Shown here: positions 33,670 to 41,982 of the stretch, piece by piece
Layout of the letters: each line of letters begins with the position of its first letter
How positions within the stretch are numbered: the stretch's first letter is position 1
Assembly (NCBI GenBank): GCA_934569225.1
Contig: CAKTKC010000018.1
Coordinates: forward strand, 1-60,517
Direction of reading: 5' to 3'
Source: an uncultured Oscillospiraceae bacterium
GTDB lineage: Bacteria; Bacillota; Clostridia; Oscillospirales; Oscillospiraceae
DNA length: 60,517 bases
Position numbers and translations under genes: made by a program
The notes under the pieces: model-generated
Database searches by the model: none
Told to the model about the DNA's origin: nothing
The model's input: the letters and a program-made list of their open reading frames with translations, nothing else

Positions 33670-33851
33670 TGCTCACCCTCCCAGCCGGGGGCATTTGCAG
33701 CCCCCGGCACAATCCGCAGAAAATCCTTTATCTGCGACCCGCCGCAGTCCTTCGCGCCGGGATTCTGTTTTGCTGTGGAAAAACGCATAGGGTCAGTGCT
33801 TCGCCCCTCTGAGCTTGTCCACGGAGAGAATGCCGCCGTGCGGCGGTTCTC

Positions 33852-34529
33852 TTAGAAATTGTCGATGGCTTCCCGAATATCTCCGTCATCCCAATGTGCC
33901 TGCATCTGCTGGCTGAACTCGTGCCGCTCCGGGGAAGACGCGCCCATGTAGCGAATGGAGGCGTCAGCCAGGGCGTTGAACGTGTCAATGACGCTGTAGC
34001 TGTCCCGTCCGGCTTCGATATGTACAGCTCGCAGAGCGGCGCTTTCCTGCCGGTTATCGCGGGCTGCCGCTACAGCGTCCCCGGCGTATTTGCCAATCAT
34101 GCGGCACATTGTGGGATTGTCTGCGAACTGTTCCAGCATGTGCCTGTAGTCTGCTGCCGTCATGATACCGCTGTTCAGCAGTGCAAGGGCGCTGCTGTCA
34201 ACCGCCGCCGGGTCTACCAGATTTGCAGCGTCTACTGCCTCGGAAAGCTCCTGTTTCAGACTTTCCACGCTGACCCGGTAATTGTCCACGATCTGCCGTG
34301 CCGCTTTGGCGAATGCCTCCTTTGCCGCCTGCAAGGCGATTGTGACGGCCTGCCGTTCGGCCTGTTCAAGACTAGCGGCGATTCCCTGCGCCCGTTCCGA
34401 CGACCATGCGAAAGCGTTGTCACGGGCTTTCTGAGCGGCGTTCAGCTTGGCGACCTCTGCCGCATAGGCTTCTTGTGCGTCCCGGAAAGCGGTATCCAGT
34501 TTCTTTGCATAAATATTATATTTGCTCAT
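33852..34529 (-). CDS. Hypothetical phage protein, helical
   Basis: A 225-residue protein, almost entirely helical, with alanine-rich heptads in residues 1-100 (probable coiled coil). The C-terminal half ends in SSPERHEFSQQMQAHWDDGD. The start at 34529 follows GGAGG with 7-nt spacing. It lies downstream of TerL where a portal gene would normally be, but nothing in it resembles a portal; a scaffold-like or DNA-associated role is possible. The following 33670-33851 shows no gene. Confidence 0.65.
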   Translation of the reverse strand: MSKYNIYAKKLDTAFRDAQEAYAAEVAKLNAAQKARDNAFAWSSERAQGIAASLEQAERQAVTIALQAAKEAFAKAARQIVDNYRVSVESLKQELSEAVDAANLVDPAAVDSSALALLNSGIMTAADYRHMLEQFADNPTMCRMIGKYAGDAVAAARDNRQESAALRAVHIEAGRDSYSVIDTFNALADASIRYMGASSPERHEFSQQMQAHWDDGDIREAIDNF

Positions 34530-34570
34530 TTTCATTCCTCCATGAAATAATTTTGAAAAGGTTGTGGTGA

Positions 34571-34861
34571 TCAATCGTCTTCGTGGAAAACCGTCTTTTT
34601 ACTTTCTGAATCCTTGAACAAAGTAGCTGATTCATAGCTCACCTCAAAAAGCGGGGTATGGTAGCCTGTATGATCTTTCAGCAGTTCAATATTTGCGTCA
34701 TACATGGCGCAGTAAGCGGGGATGATCTGCTTGCTCCACGTCTGTTCATCAATCGTGTGGGAACAGTGCGGGCATTCTCTGGCCTTACCATATCGAATGT
34801 CCCGGCGGTAAACCTCCCAAATGCCGCCGCAGTAGTGACATTTGATTCTTAAATAGCCCAT
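34571..34861 (-). CDS. Small zinc-ribbon phage protein
   Basis: A 96-residue protein with a zinc ribbon at residues about 8-35 (CHYCGGIWEVYR, then CPHCSHTID). The remaining part has no motif that I recognise. It lies directly behind TerL. Confidence 0.65.
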   Translation of the reverse strand: MGYLRIKCHYCGGIWEVYRRDIRYGKARECPHCSHTIDEQTWSKQIIPAYCAMYDANIELLKDHTGYHTPLFEVSYESATLFKDSESKKTVFHEDD

Positions 34862-34877
34862 ATTTTCACCCCCTTTC

Positions 34878-36245
34878 TTATGCGGAAACGCCCTTTTTGT
34901 AAATCACCTGGTCAAGGGCATAGGCAACGGCGTCAATCGTGTGGTTGTCCTTGTCCGGGAGAACAGAAAGAAAGTTTCCGTCCTTGTCCGTGGCGTAGCT
35001 GTAATTTACAAATTCCCGGTATGCTTCGGGGGTTCGCTTCGGGTCAATGACAATGCGGCGGTGCTGTAACCATTTCACGCGGTATTCCACACACCCGGGG
35101 AATTTCCTGCATGGTATGCACTTGATTCCCTCGGCCTGAATGTCGGCGATACTCTTAGGCTCCGCGCAATCGGCGGTAATGGTGTAATGCTCCGCATACT
35201 CGCCCACATAGTAGACATAGCTTACTTCCCGGCTCCTGTCGTAGTGGCGGCGTTTGATCTCGGCGGCAATCTGCCTGTTTGACCAGTGCCGTTCATAGAT
35301 TTCATCCAGAAAATAAACGGTGTCGGTCTTTCGGTCGTAAGCCACTCGCACAAAGGCGCAAGGGTCAACAGCGAAACCAAAGTCAAGCCCCATGAAGATA
35401 TAGCCCATCTCGTTTATTTCTTTGTCTGTGATCTCCCGGATTTCCAAATTGGGGAATACCTCGCCGCCTGTTCCGGTCGCTATGCCCATGTATTCATGCT
35501 CATATGCCTTGTAATTCAGCGCTTTCAGCCGCTCAGCCTCATATAGAAACGCTTCACCCAGCCACTCCGGGGGAACTTGCGTGTAGTTAGTCAGCAGTGT
35601 GACGGCCTTTTCGTCCGGCTCCTGTATGAATACGTTCGCCCAGTTGTTGGCGCTGATGGGAGGGTTAAAGCTGCGGAATACGATTGCACTGCTGCCTTGA
35701 CCTCTCAAAACGGACTGCATGACGTTTCGGGTGAAGTTGGCACCGGGAAGCTCTGAAAATTCCTCAAACCAGATATAGCGGAATGTACCGCGCCGGGGTT
35801 TGATGGATTTCAGCTTGCTTGCATCGTCCAGACCACGGAAAAGAATTTCCTGCCCGGTGGGGAGATATGTATAGCTCATGGGGCTTACACGCCCCCGCCA
35901 CAGGTGAGAAACGCCCAACGTGTCTATTGCCCAGCCGATTTGTGAATAGCAGCTATCGCGCAAGGTGTTGCCCACGGCACGGAATACAATGGCGTTTGAT
36001 TCCCCATCATGCATGATTCCGCTGACGATCTCCACAGACACAAACGACGATTTGCAGGAACCGCGCCCGCCGGGGAGGTTGTATGTGCTGTGTCTCCCCG
36101 CCCTGACATCCTCGTGTAAGGGGTAGTATACAGGCGCTATGTGCTGCTTCACGTCGATGCAGTCGATCAGGGCTTTTGCTTCCTGCTGCCGCCGTCTGGC
36201 GGCATTGCTTGCCCTCACACGGCTTTTTAATCGGTCATAATACAT
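34878..36245 (-). CDS. Phage terminase large subunit, PBSX type
   Basis: A 455-residue DNA-packaging motor. The ATPase domain has Walker A PGGRGSCKSS (about residue 40, with Cys in the usual glycine position), Walker B YIWFEEFSEL and coupling motif SFNPP. The nuclease domain has acidic clusters LDFGFAVDP, ADCAEP and HTIDAVAYALD. The start at 36245 lies inside the end of terS, after a GGGGG ribosome site. No portal gene follows it, which is unusual. Confidence 0.9.
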   Translation of the reverse strand: MYYDRLKSRVRASNAARRRQQEAKALIDCIDVKQHIAPVYYPLHEDVRAGRHSTYNLPGGRGSCKSSFVSVEIVSGIMHDGESNAIVFRAVGNTLRDSCYSQIGWAIDTLGVSHLWRGRVSPMSYTYLPTGQEILFRGLDDASKLKSIKPRRGTFRYIWFEEFSELPGANFTRNVMQSVLRGQGSSAIVFRSFNPPISANNWANVFIQEPDEKAVTLLTNYTQVPPEWLGEAFLYEAERLKALNYKAYEHEYMGIATGTGGEVFPNLEIREITDKEINEMGYIFMGLDFGFAVDPCAFVRVAYDRKTDTVYFLDEIYERHWSNRQIAAEIKRRHYDRSREVSYVYYVGEYAEHYTITADCAEPKSIADIQAEGIKCIPCRKFPGCVEYRVKWLQHRRIVIDPKRTPEAYREFVNYSYATDKDGNFLSVLPDKDNHTIDAVAYALDQVIYKKGVSA

Positions 36246-36594
36246 CGGGTTCCCCCTCGGTGCTTTCCATTTCCTTGAGAATGTCGTTGAACTCGGTGAA
36301 CCGCAGTGCGTAGTCAAGCAATGTTCTGGCGGCTGACACTTGAGTGATACTGGATTCTTCGTCATCCGCCACGATCTTGCCCAGCCGGTCTATTGCAGCG
36401 GTCAAATTCTGCTGCAGCTGCCGGGTTGCGCTGTCCATAATTCCGGCGGCGGCCTGTTTGTAGGCCGCCCGAAACTCCGGGTCATCAAAGTACGTACGCA
36501 TGGTGCGTTCTGAAATACCCGCCACTTTAGCCGCCTCTTTCTTCGTGCGGCTGGTCAACAGAGCAGCAAGCAATTTCTCTTTTTTATGGGTCAA
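36235..36594 (-). CDS. Phage terminase small subunit
   Basis: A 119-residue protein with an N-terminal helix-turn-helix (TKKEAAKVAGISERTMRTYF) and a helical oligomerisation region. It recognises the packaging site and overlaps terL by 11 nt. In phage satellites such a TerS redirects packaging; here a TerL is encoded as well. Confidence 0.82.
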   Translation of the reverse strand: MTHKKEKLLAALLTSRTKKEAAKVAGISERTMRTYFDDPEFRAAYKQAAAGIMDSATRQLQQNLTAAIDRLGKIVADDEESSITQVSAARTLLDYALRFTEFNDILKEMESTEGEPDVL

Positions 36595-36708
36595 ATCCCC
36601 ACCTCCTTCCGCTTTTGGCCGGTTTCTGCCGGGATAACTTGTCGTTAAATAATTACACGCTTAAGTACTGGGCTAACGGCGCTTTATGGAACGCCGCCAG
36701 CCCTGCAA
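36595..36708. other. Gap between the small ORF and terS
   Basis: Contains the paired arms GGGCT/AGCCC and GGCG/CGCC around 36671-36706, a possible terminator or processing hairpin between the replication and packaging modules. Confidence 0.35.
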
Positions 36709-36828
36709 CTACAGTTTGTACTTGCGCAGCAGCTTTTTGATCTCCCGCTCGTATTCAATGTAGGTTAAGCCTTTTTCTGCAAGCTTGCGCTTTTCTTTCT
36801 CGAATTTTTGCCATTTTTTGTGATCCAC
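36709..36828 (-). CDS. 39-residue basic protein behind the helicase gene
   Basis: A GTG start at 36828, with GGAGGTG about 9 nt upstream, opens a 39-codon frame: VDHKKWQKFEKEKRKL at the start and EIKKLLRKYKL at the end. It begins 4 nt after the helicase stop. The frame is highly charged, helical and lysine-rich. The ribosome site and the tight spacing support translation; the function is unknown. Confidence 0.5.
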   Translation of the reverse strand: MDHKKWQKFEKEKRKLAEKGLTYIEYEREIKKLLRKYKL

Positions 36829-36831
36829 TAT

Positions 36832-38088
36832 TTATGACACCTCCCGGAAAAGGCTGGAAGAAAGCCAGCAGTTGAATTCAGTTTTTCCGGTCTGTCCGTG
36901 GCGGTTTTTCTCCACAGACAACTCTACAAGGGAGGGAAAGCCCTCGGTAGTGTCTCTGGTGTAGTAATCATCCCGGTACAAGAACATAACTGCATCGGCA
37001 TCTTGTTCGATTGCTCCGGAATCTCGCAAATCTGAAAGCATAGGCCGCTTATTCTGCCGCCCCTCCACGGCTCTGGAAAGCTGTGACAGGCAAATGACCG
37101 GGATATTCAGGGAGATGGCCAGCCGCTTCAGTTCTCGGCTGATTTGGGAAATATTCTCGTAAGTGCTACCGCCCCTTGTGGTGGGGGTGATAAGCCCCAA
37201 ATAGTCCACGACTACTGCCCGCAGCTCTGGCACGGATTGGGCGAGCAACTGGATTTGCTGCACGGTCAAGTCGTAGCGGGAATTGATAAAGGCCCCCTGT
37301 TCTGAAAGCGCTGAATTGGCGATAGCGATTTTCTGCCAGTCATCATCAGTCACAGCGCCGCGCAGCAGCTTTGCGGCGGGAATACCGGTCAGACGGGCAA
37401 CGCGCTTTGCCGTGATCTGCTCGGGGGACATCTCCAACGAGACAAACATGACGTTTCCATCGATATTGTCCGCAAGATTGACTGCGAAGGTGGATTTGCC
37501 CATTGCTGGCCTTGCGCCGATTATGTAAAGCCCAGAACGGATAAAGCCGCCACCCAGAATTTTATCCAGCCGGGGAAACCCGGAAGAAATGAAGTTGTCC
37601 CGCTTGTCCCCGGCGTTCACCACATAATCCGTGAAGCGGTGGAGAGTGTCGCAGGGGGTCAATAATCCCCGCTGGAAGTTACTGCCCCGGATGGCATCTG
37701 CCTCCCTCTGCAAGGTCGCCAACAGCTCGTCAGGGGTGGAAGATGAATCTTCTTGAACCCGGACGGCAAGCTCTTTGATTGCCCTTGTCCGTGCGTCCTC
37801 CGCCACACGACGGGCGTAGTCCGCTGCATTTGTGCAAGTTGGCACGACCTCCATCAGCTCCGTTAGTAGCTGGTTGGACAGCTCCACGCCCTGCCGCTTC
37901 GCTCTGGCCTTGATAGAACAGGGGTCTACCGGTTCGCCGTCCGCCGCTAGAGAAGCGGCGGCGGTGAATATCGCCCGGTAAGCCGCCACTTGAAAATCCT
38001 CCGGTTTGACCAGTCCCCGGATCACCGGAAGAACGTTTGCCCCGTCAATCAGAATCGCCCCGGCCAAATAACTTTCATTTCCCGTCAC
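36832..38088 (-). CDS. DnaB-like replicative helicase
   Basis: A 418-residue helicase with an N-terminal DnaB domain (about residues 1-100) and a RecA-like core. Walker A is GARPAMGKSTFAVN near residue 190, Walker B is AVVVDYLGLI near 288, and KNRHGQTG lies near the C-terminus. The GTG start overlaps the upstream stop as GTGA. It drives replication of the excised element. Confidence 0.92.
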   Translation of the reverse strand: MTGNESYLAGAILIDGANVLPVIRGLVKPEDFQVAAYRAIFTAAASLAADGEPVDPCSIKARAKRQGVELSNQLLTELMEVVPTCTNAADYARRVAEDARTRAIKELAVRVQEDSSSTPDELLATLQREADAIRGSNFQRGLLTPCDTLHRFTDYVVNAGDKRDNFISSGFPRLDKILGGGFIRSGLYIIGARPAMGKSTFAVNLADNIDGNVMFVSLEMSPEQITAKRVARLTGIPAAKLLRGAVTDDDWQKIAIANSALSEQGAFINSRYDLTVQQIQLLAQSVPELRAVVVDYLGLITPTTRGGSTYENISQISRELKRLAISLNIPVICLSQLSRAVEGRQNKRPMLSDLRDSGAIEQDADAVMFLYRDDYYTRDTTEGFPSLVELSVEKNRHGQTGKTEFNCWLSSSLFREVS

Positions 38089-38564
38089 GCTGTTCCCCTC
38101 CTTCTGTACGCTCCGCTCTCCGGGTCAAAGTAAATCTCTGGCTGCCGCCCGCCCTCTAAGGCGGGCGCAGCCTTTTCACTTTTCTTAATTCTTTCTTTTG
38201 TATAGGCGGCGTTATCCAGCTGGGGAAAATCCAGTTGTGGTGAATTATCCACAGATTGATTTTCCAGTTGCGGACAATCAAAAACTGTCCAGACGGCAAC
38301 GGACAATTTGCCCCGCTCCTGCCGCTTGCGGTCAATTTTTAAATAGCCCGCCTTTTGGAGATTTTTTACCCCGGACTGTATGGAGCTTTCGCCGTCCTTT
38401 GCAAGTTCGGCTTCGATCGATTTTTTAGAAAAGCTCCACTCCGGCGGCTTTGATAGCATCCAGACCAATAGCCCACGATCACGGCATGAAAGCCGCTGGT
38501 CTTGCAACAGTTCATTGGGCAAGGTCGTGAAATTTGCTTTGTGGCTTTGCCTAAGTACAGGCAT
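38085..38564 (-). CDS. Phage replication initiator-like winged-helix protein
   Basis: A 159-residue protein. The N-terminal 80 residues form a winged helix of the replisome-organiser/helix-turn-helix type (LPNELLQDQRLSCRDRGLLV and GVKNLQKAGYLKI). A glutamine- and asparagine-rich tail and a C-terminal YFDPESGAYRRRGTA follow. It sits directly before the helicase, where origin-binding proteins that load DnaB are usually coded. Confidence 0.75.
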   Translation of the reverse strand: MPVLRQSHKANFTTLPNELLQDQRLSCRDRGLLVWMLSKPPEWSFSKKSIEAELAKDGESSIQSGVKNLQKAGYLKIDRKRQERGKLSVAVWTVFDCPQLENQSVDNSPQLDFPQLDNAAYTKERIKKSEKAAPALEGGRQPEIYFDPESGAYRRRGTA

Positions 38565-38568
38565 TTGT

Positions 38569-38961
38569 TCATCCCCTGTCCTCTGTCAGTGTGGCGGCGG
38601 CTATGGCTCTAGCTGTGCGGGCGATTTCTGCCGCTCTGTGCCGCATCGAACGAATGCAACGTTGCCTTTCGGCATCGTTAGCCGGGAGGTAGTAGCCCGC
38701 TATATTGTTGCTGCAAATCGGCGTACCGTTGAGCCGTTCGGCCTGAATCTTGCGGCGAACAATACGACCATCCAGCCCAGTAATTTGCGTTAAGTACCGC
38801 AGTGGGACGGCGTTCTTTTCGCCGCAGCTGAGAAAATCAGCGATTGCGAATTGACAGGCTCCCGGCGTTGTGGTAAAATTATCGTAAAAAATGTTTGTCG
38901 CTTTTCCGTTTGCCCTCTCTGTGGTTGCCGCCACGGGGTGGGCGCTTTTTATTTTACGCAT
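38569..38961 (-). CDS. Phage DNA-binding-like protein
   Basis: A 130-residue basic protein. The middle (VPLRYLTQITGLDGRIVRRK) looks like a winged or simple helix-turn-helix. The start overlaps the end of the excisionase-like gene, and GGAGG precedes it. It is probably an early regulator or replication accessory. Confidence 0.6.
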   Translation of the reverse strand: MRKIKSAHPVAATTERANGKATNIFYDNFTTTPGACQFAIADFLSCGEKNAVPLRYLTQITGLDGRIVRRKIQAERLNGTPICSNNIAGYYLPANDAERQRCIRSMRHRAAEIARTARAIAAATLTEDRG

Positions 38962-39154
38962 CGTTTCGGCCTCCTTTCCCCATCATTTCCCTGCTTTCCT
39001 GTTCCAGCTTCTCCATGAGGGCACCCACATTTACTTTGAAGTGGCTCCCCACATAAATGCCCGGACACTCTCCACGGGCGATAAGTTGCCGGATATGCCA
39101 CTCGCTGGTAACGCCCATTGCGGCGGTTTCTTTGGGGGACTTGAGACATAACAT
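38954..39154 (-). CDS. Excisionase-like helix-turn-helix protein
   Basis: A 66-residue protein with GVTSEWHIRQLIARGECPGI followed by VGSHFKVNVGALMEKLE. This is the MerR/Xis-type layout of a small excisionase or DNA-binding adaptor. AGGAGGTG precedes the start. It is the first gene of the leftward replication operon. Confidence 0.7.
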   Translation of the reverse strand: MLCLKSPKETAAMGVTSEWHIRQLIARGECPGIYVGSHFKVNVGALMEKLEQESREMMGKGGRNDA

Positions 39155-39277
39155 TGTTTTGCACCTCCTGCTCGCTTAGTGTAACTACATTCTACACCAT
39201 GCAGCTTGACATATCTTTTTGAATGTGTTATAATTCACTTGGATTGAAAGGAAACATTGGAAGGAGGAAGACGGCTT

Positions 39278-40138
39278 GTGGATTTGTGCATTACTGAAAA
39301 AATCGTTACGATCAGCAACGGACTAGACGGAGCGTGGGTTTTGGGAATGCCGAACAATGCGATTGGAAATGTTGTGTCACTCTTGTGCTCTGAGTTTCCA
39401 GGCATTGAGTATCGCACAAGCGAGGAACACGCTCTTCATATTGTCAATTCAATTAGGAATGCCATTAAAGACGGAACTCGTTCTGAATCGGACTGGAAAA
39501 CCCTATGGGGAATGAGAATTTCCCACGATGACGTGTTTACAATTCTCCAATTTCTGAATGATTCAAACAAGTGGTATGTATCTACTGTGAATGGGAAAGT
39601 TCAGAAGCTACCATACAAGGTCGAATTAACAATGCAGGATGTAGAGTTGTGGCGTATACGCCGACACATAACAAACTCGGTGATTCCCGATGACTGGTTG
39701 AACATTGACTATTCAAAAGGGCTTAGAATGATGAACATACAAAGCATATACGATGTGGTGTATGGTCTGCTCTACTACTACGCAATTAACGGCCTGAAAT
39801 TGGCAAAATGTGAACATTGCGGGCAGTGGTTTGCAACTACCTCATTCAAAAACAAGTATTGTTCTCGGAAATCCAACTTTCCCGGATATGAGCACCTACC
39901 ATGTGAACAGGCGGTTCGGAACATACTCCAGCGGTGCGGGCGAACGAGAAACCGCATTGAAACAAAAATGAGGGCTGTTTCCTATTCTCATCAGAACATC
40001 GATATGTTTTATGAAAACTTTCGTGATACTTGTGACGACCTCTGTTATCGAGCAAAAAGCAGCCCAACAAAGGAAAATCTTAAAAACTATATGGATTTTC
40101 TATATAGAACAGACAAAGAGAGGGGATGGCTTGAATAA
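39278..40138 (+). CDS. Uncharacterised protein with a zinc-finger-like segment
   Basis: A 286-residue protein with no assured family. Residues about 180-215 hold CEHCGQWF, KYCSR and a later cysteine (LPCEQA), a zinc-knuckle pattern similar to that in CGNR-type and DUF6076-type proteins. The N-terminal 170 residues show no motif. The GTG start at 39278 follows AAGGAGGAAG by 7 nt. The gene is AT-rich compared with the chromosome and ends at the first base of the integrase start, so both are coupled. It could be cargo or an integration regulator. Confidence 0.6.
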   Translation: MDLCITEKIVTISNGLDGAWVLGMPNNAIGNVVSLLCSEFPGIEYRTSEEHALHIVNSIRNAIKDGTRSESDWKTLWGMRISHDDVFTILQFLNDSNKWYVSTVNGKVQKLPYKVELTMQDVELWRIRRHITNSVIPDDWLNIDYSKGLRMMNIQSIYDVVYGLLYYYAINGLKLAKCEHCGQWFATTSFKNKYCSRKSNFPGYEHLPCEQAVRNILQRCGRTRNRIETKMRAVSYSHQNIDMFYENFRDTCDDLCYRAKSSPTKENLKNYMDFLYRTDKERGWLE

Positions 40139-41511
40139 TGGCAACGATCAAAAAGCGGGGCAATTCTTATCTGATCCGCTGCTATGACGGTTACGACCAG
40201 ATCGGGCGGCAAATTGAACGGACGATGACATGGAAAATTCCGCAGGGAATGTCCGACAAAAAGGCAGAGCGGGAAGCCCGCCATCAGGCAGAGCTTTTTG
40301 AAGAAAAGGTACGCACTGGGCAGAGCGCAGAGAAGAAAATCAAGTTTGCAGACTTCTGCGACCTTTGGATGAAGGACTATGCACAGGTACAGCTTCGTCC
40401 CAAAACCATCAAGCGATATCAAGGGTTATTGGAACGCATTAAGCCAGCTTTGGGGAGTATCTATCTTGACCGCCTCCGTCCCACGCACTTGACGGCCTTT
40501 TACCGGGAGCTTGCGGAAGTTTGCAAGGCATCCACATACACTGCAAAGATCGATCTGAGAGCGTACTTGAAACAGCATAAGACCACACAAGTCAAGCTGT
40601 CAGAAAACTCCGGGGTCTGCACCTGTACCGTTCGCTCTATCCTGCTGGGCAACGCCGCCACCGAAGAAACGGCGAAAAAAATAGCCGATGCTTTACACAT
40701 CGACTTTGACAAAGTATTTCAGCCGTCGGGAGAACCTGAACCCCTTTCCGGCCAGACCATTCTCCACTATCACAGGTTGATTTCTGTCATTCTGCAAACC
40801 GCCGTAGAATGGCAGTATATCCCCGCCAATGTTGCAGAGCGGGTAAAACCGCCGAAGGCAGAGGCAACAGAGGCGGTCTATCTGGATGACAAACAGGCAA
40901 TTCATCTTTTGGAGCTGTTGGAAGATCAGCCGATTTACTACCGTACCGCCGTCACCGTCCTGCTGTTTACAGGTATGCGCCGAGGCGAATTGATGGGGCT
41001 GGTGTGGAGCGATATTGATTTTGATCATAACACTATTACCATTCAGCGGGCAACCCAATACCTCCCGGATATGGGCGTATTTACAGCCGAAACGAAAACC
41101 AAATCCAGCCACCGGGTCATTAAAGCCCCCGCCACGGCCATTCACGCCTTGAAGCAATACCGCACATGGCAGCGGATCACTTTCCTGCAAATGGGGCAGC
41201 CGTGGGAGGAAGGACAGCGAGTATTTGTTACGCAGAACGGAACACCTATGCACCCGGACACGCTGACAAGCTGGTTTGGCAGCTTTATCAAAACCACCGA
41301 TCTCCCGCTTATACATATCCACAGCCTCCGACACACAAACGCTACCTTGCAAATTGCCAACGGCGTGGCGGTCACCACCGTGGCGGGCACATTGGGTCAC
41401 AGCACGGCCAACACCACAACAAAGGTCTATGCCCACGCCATTCAGAGCGCCGCCGCTGCTTCTGCGGAAATGATGGATAACCTTCTGAACCCGGCGAAAA
41501 AACAGGCATAA
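40138..41511 (+). CDS. Tyrosine recombinase integrase with an internal helix-turn-helix
   Basis: A 457-residue site-specific integrase. An N-terminal arm-binding part covers residues 1-60, a SAM-like core-binding part 70-135, and an XRE-like helix-turn-helix insert about 140-200 (TQVKLSENSGVCTCTVRSIL, then AKKIADALHIDFDKVFQP). The catalytic domain follows with TGMRRGELMGL (Arg), HIHSLRHTNAT (His-x-x-Arg), LGHSTANTT and the nucleophile in KVYAHA. It inserts the element into tRNA-Trp, next to which it lies. The stop codon is inside a 22-bp repeat shared with the left end. Confidence 0.93.
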   Translation: MATIKKRGNSYLIRCYDGYDQIGRQIERTMTWKIPQGMSDKKAEREARHQAELFEEKVRTGQSAEKKIKFADFCDLWMKDYAQVQLRPKTIKRYQGLLERIKPALGSIYLDRLRPTHLTAFYRELAEVCKASTYTAKIDLRAYLKQHKTTQVKLSENSGVCTCTVRSILLGNAATEETAKKIADALHIDFDKVFQPSGEPEPLSGQTILHYHRLISVILQTAVEWQYIPANVAERVKPPKAEATEAVYLDDKQAIHLLELLEDQPIYYRTAVTVLLFTGMRRGELMGLVWSDIDFDHNTITIQRATQYLPDMGVFTAETKTKSSHRVIKAPATAIHALKQYRTWQRITFLQMGQPWEEGQRVFVTQNGTPMHPDTLTSWFGSFIKTTDLPLIHIHSLRHTNATLQIANGVAVTTVAGTLGHSTANTTTKVYAHAIQSAAAASAEMMDNLLNPAKKQA

Positions 41512-41530
41512 CGGACAAATAACGGACAAA
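41509..41530 (+). promoter_or_regulatory. Putative integrase arm site, right end
   Basis: Two copies of AACGGACAAA form a 22-bp sequence identical to 30198-30219, in the same orientation. It starts with the TAA stop of the integrase gene. Confidence 0.65.
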
Positions 41531-41572
41531 TTGATTTTAGGGATTTTGAAAATACTCCTAAAAGTTAGTAAA

Positions 41573-41605
41573 ACGCCGAGTTCCCACAAGAAACTCGGCG
41601 TTTTT
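41573..41605 (+). terminator. Terminator after the integrase gene
   Basis: ACGCCGAGTT-CCCACAAGA-AACTCGGCGT followed by TTTT, just inside the right att site. Confidence 0.8.
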
Positions 41606-41607
41606 GC

Positions 41608-41683
<76 letters not shown>

Positions 41684-41716
41684 ATATATTTTGAAGGCAG
41701 AAGGCCTGAAAAAAAC

Positions 41717-41793
41717 TGGTGGGCCTTCAGGGATTTGAACCCGGGACGATCCGGTTATGAGCCGGAGGCTCTGACCAACTGAGCTAAAGGCCC
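41717..41793 (-). tRNA. tRNA with CAT anticodon (Ile2 or elongator Met)
   Basis: A 77-nt cloverleaf. The acceptor GGGCCTT pairs with AAGGCCC, the anticodon loop is CTCATAA, and the 3' CCA is encoded. The acceptor stem and CTCATAA loop resemble Firmicutes tRNA-Ile2, whose C34 is changed to lysidine, but elongator Met cannot be excluded by eye. It is not an initiator, since base pair 1-72 is G-C. Confidence 0.9.
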
Positions 41794-41889
41794 ATGAAAA
41801 TCACGGGTGCATCCAATCACCACGGGTGATATTATAGCATCGAACCAGACGCATGTCAAGCGCTTTCTTTGGAAAATGGAGTAAAAAGT

Positions 41890-41927
41890 AACCGCAGGGG
41901 ACGATGGTTTCATCGTTCCCTGCGGTT
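41890..41927. terminator. Long hairpin between tRNA genes and udp
   Basis: A 17-bp stem AACCGCAGGGGACGATG/CATCGTTCCCTGCGGTT with loop GTTT, followed by TTG. It probably terminates the minus-strand udp transcript. Confidence 0.7.
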
Positions 41928-41982
41928 TTGTAATACCGGTTGGTTGTTTTGACACTGTTTGGAATGCCCTTTCAGAGCTTCC

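Noticed and set aside
33728..33988. An 86-codon minus-strand frame between the sigma-like gene and the helical protein
   Set aside because: Rich in R, S and T with no ribosome site and overlapping the 225-codon gene in another frame.
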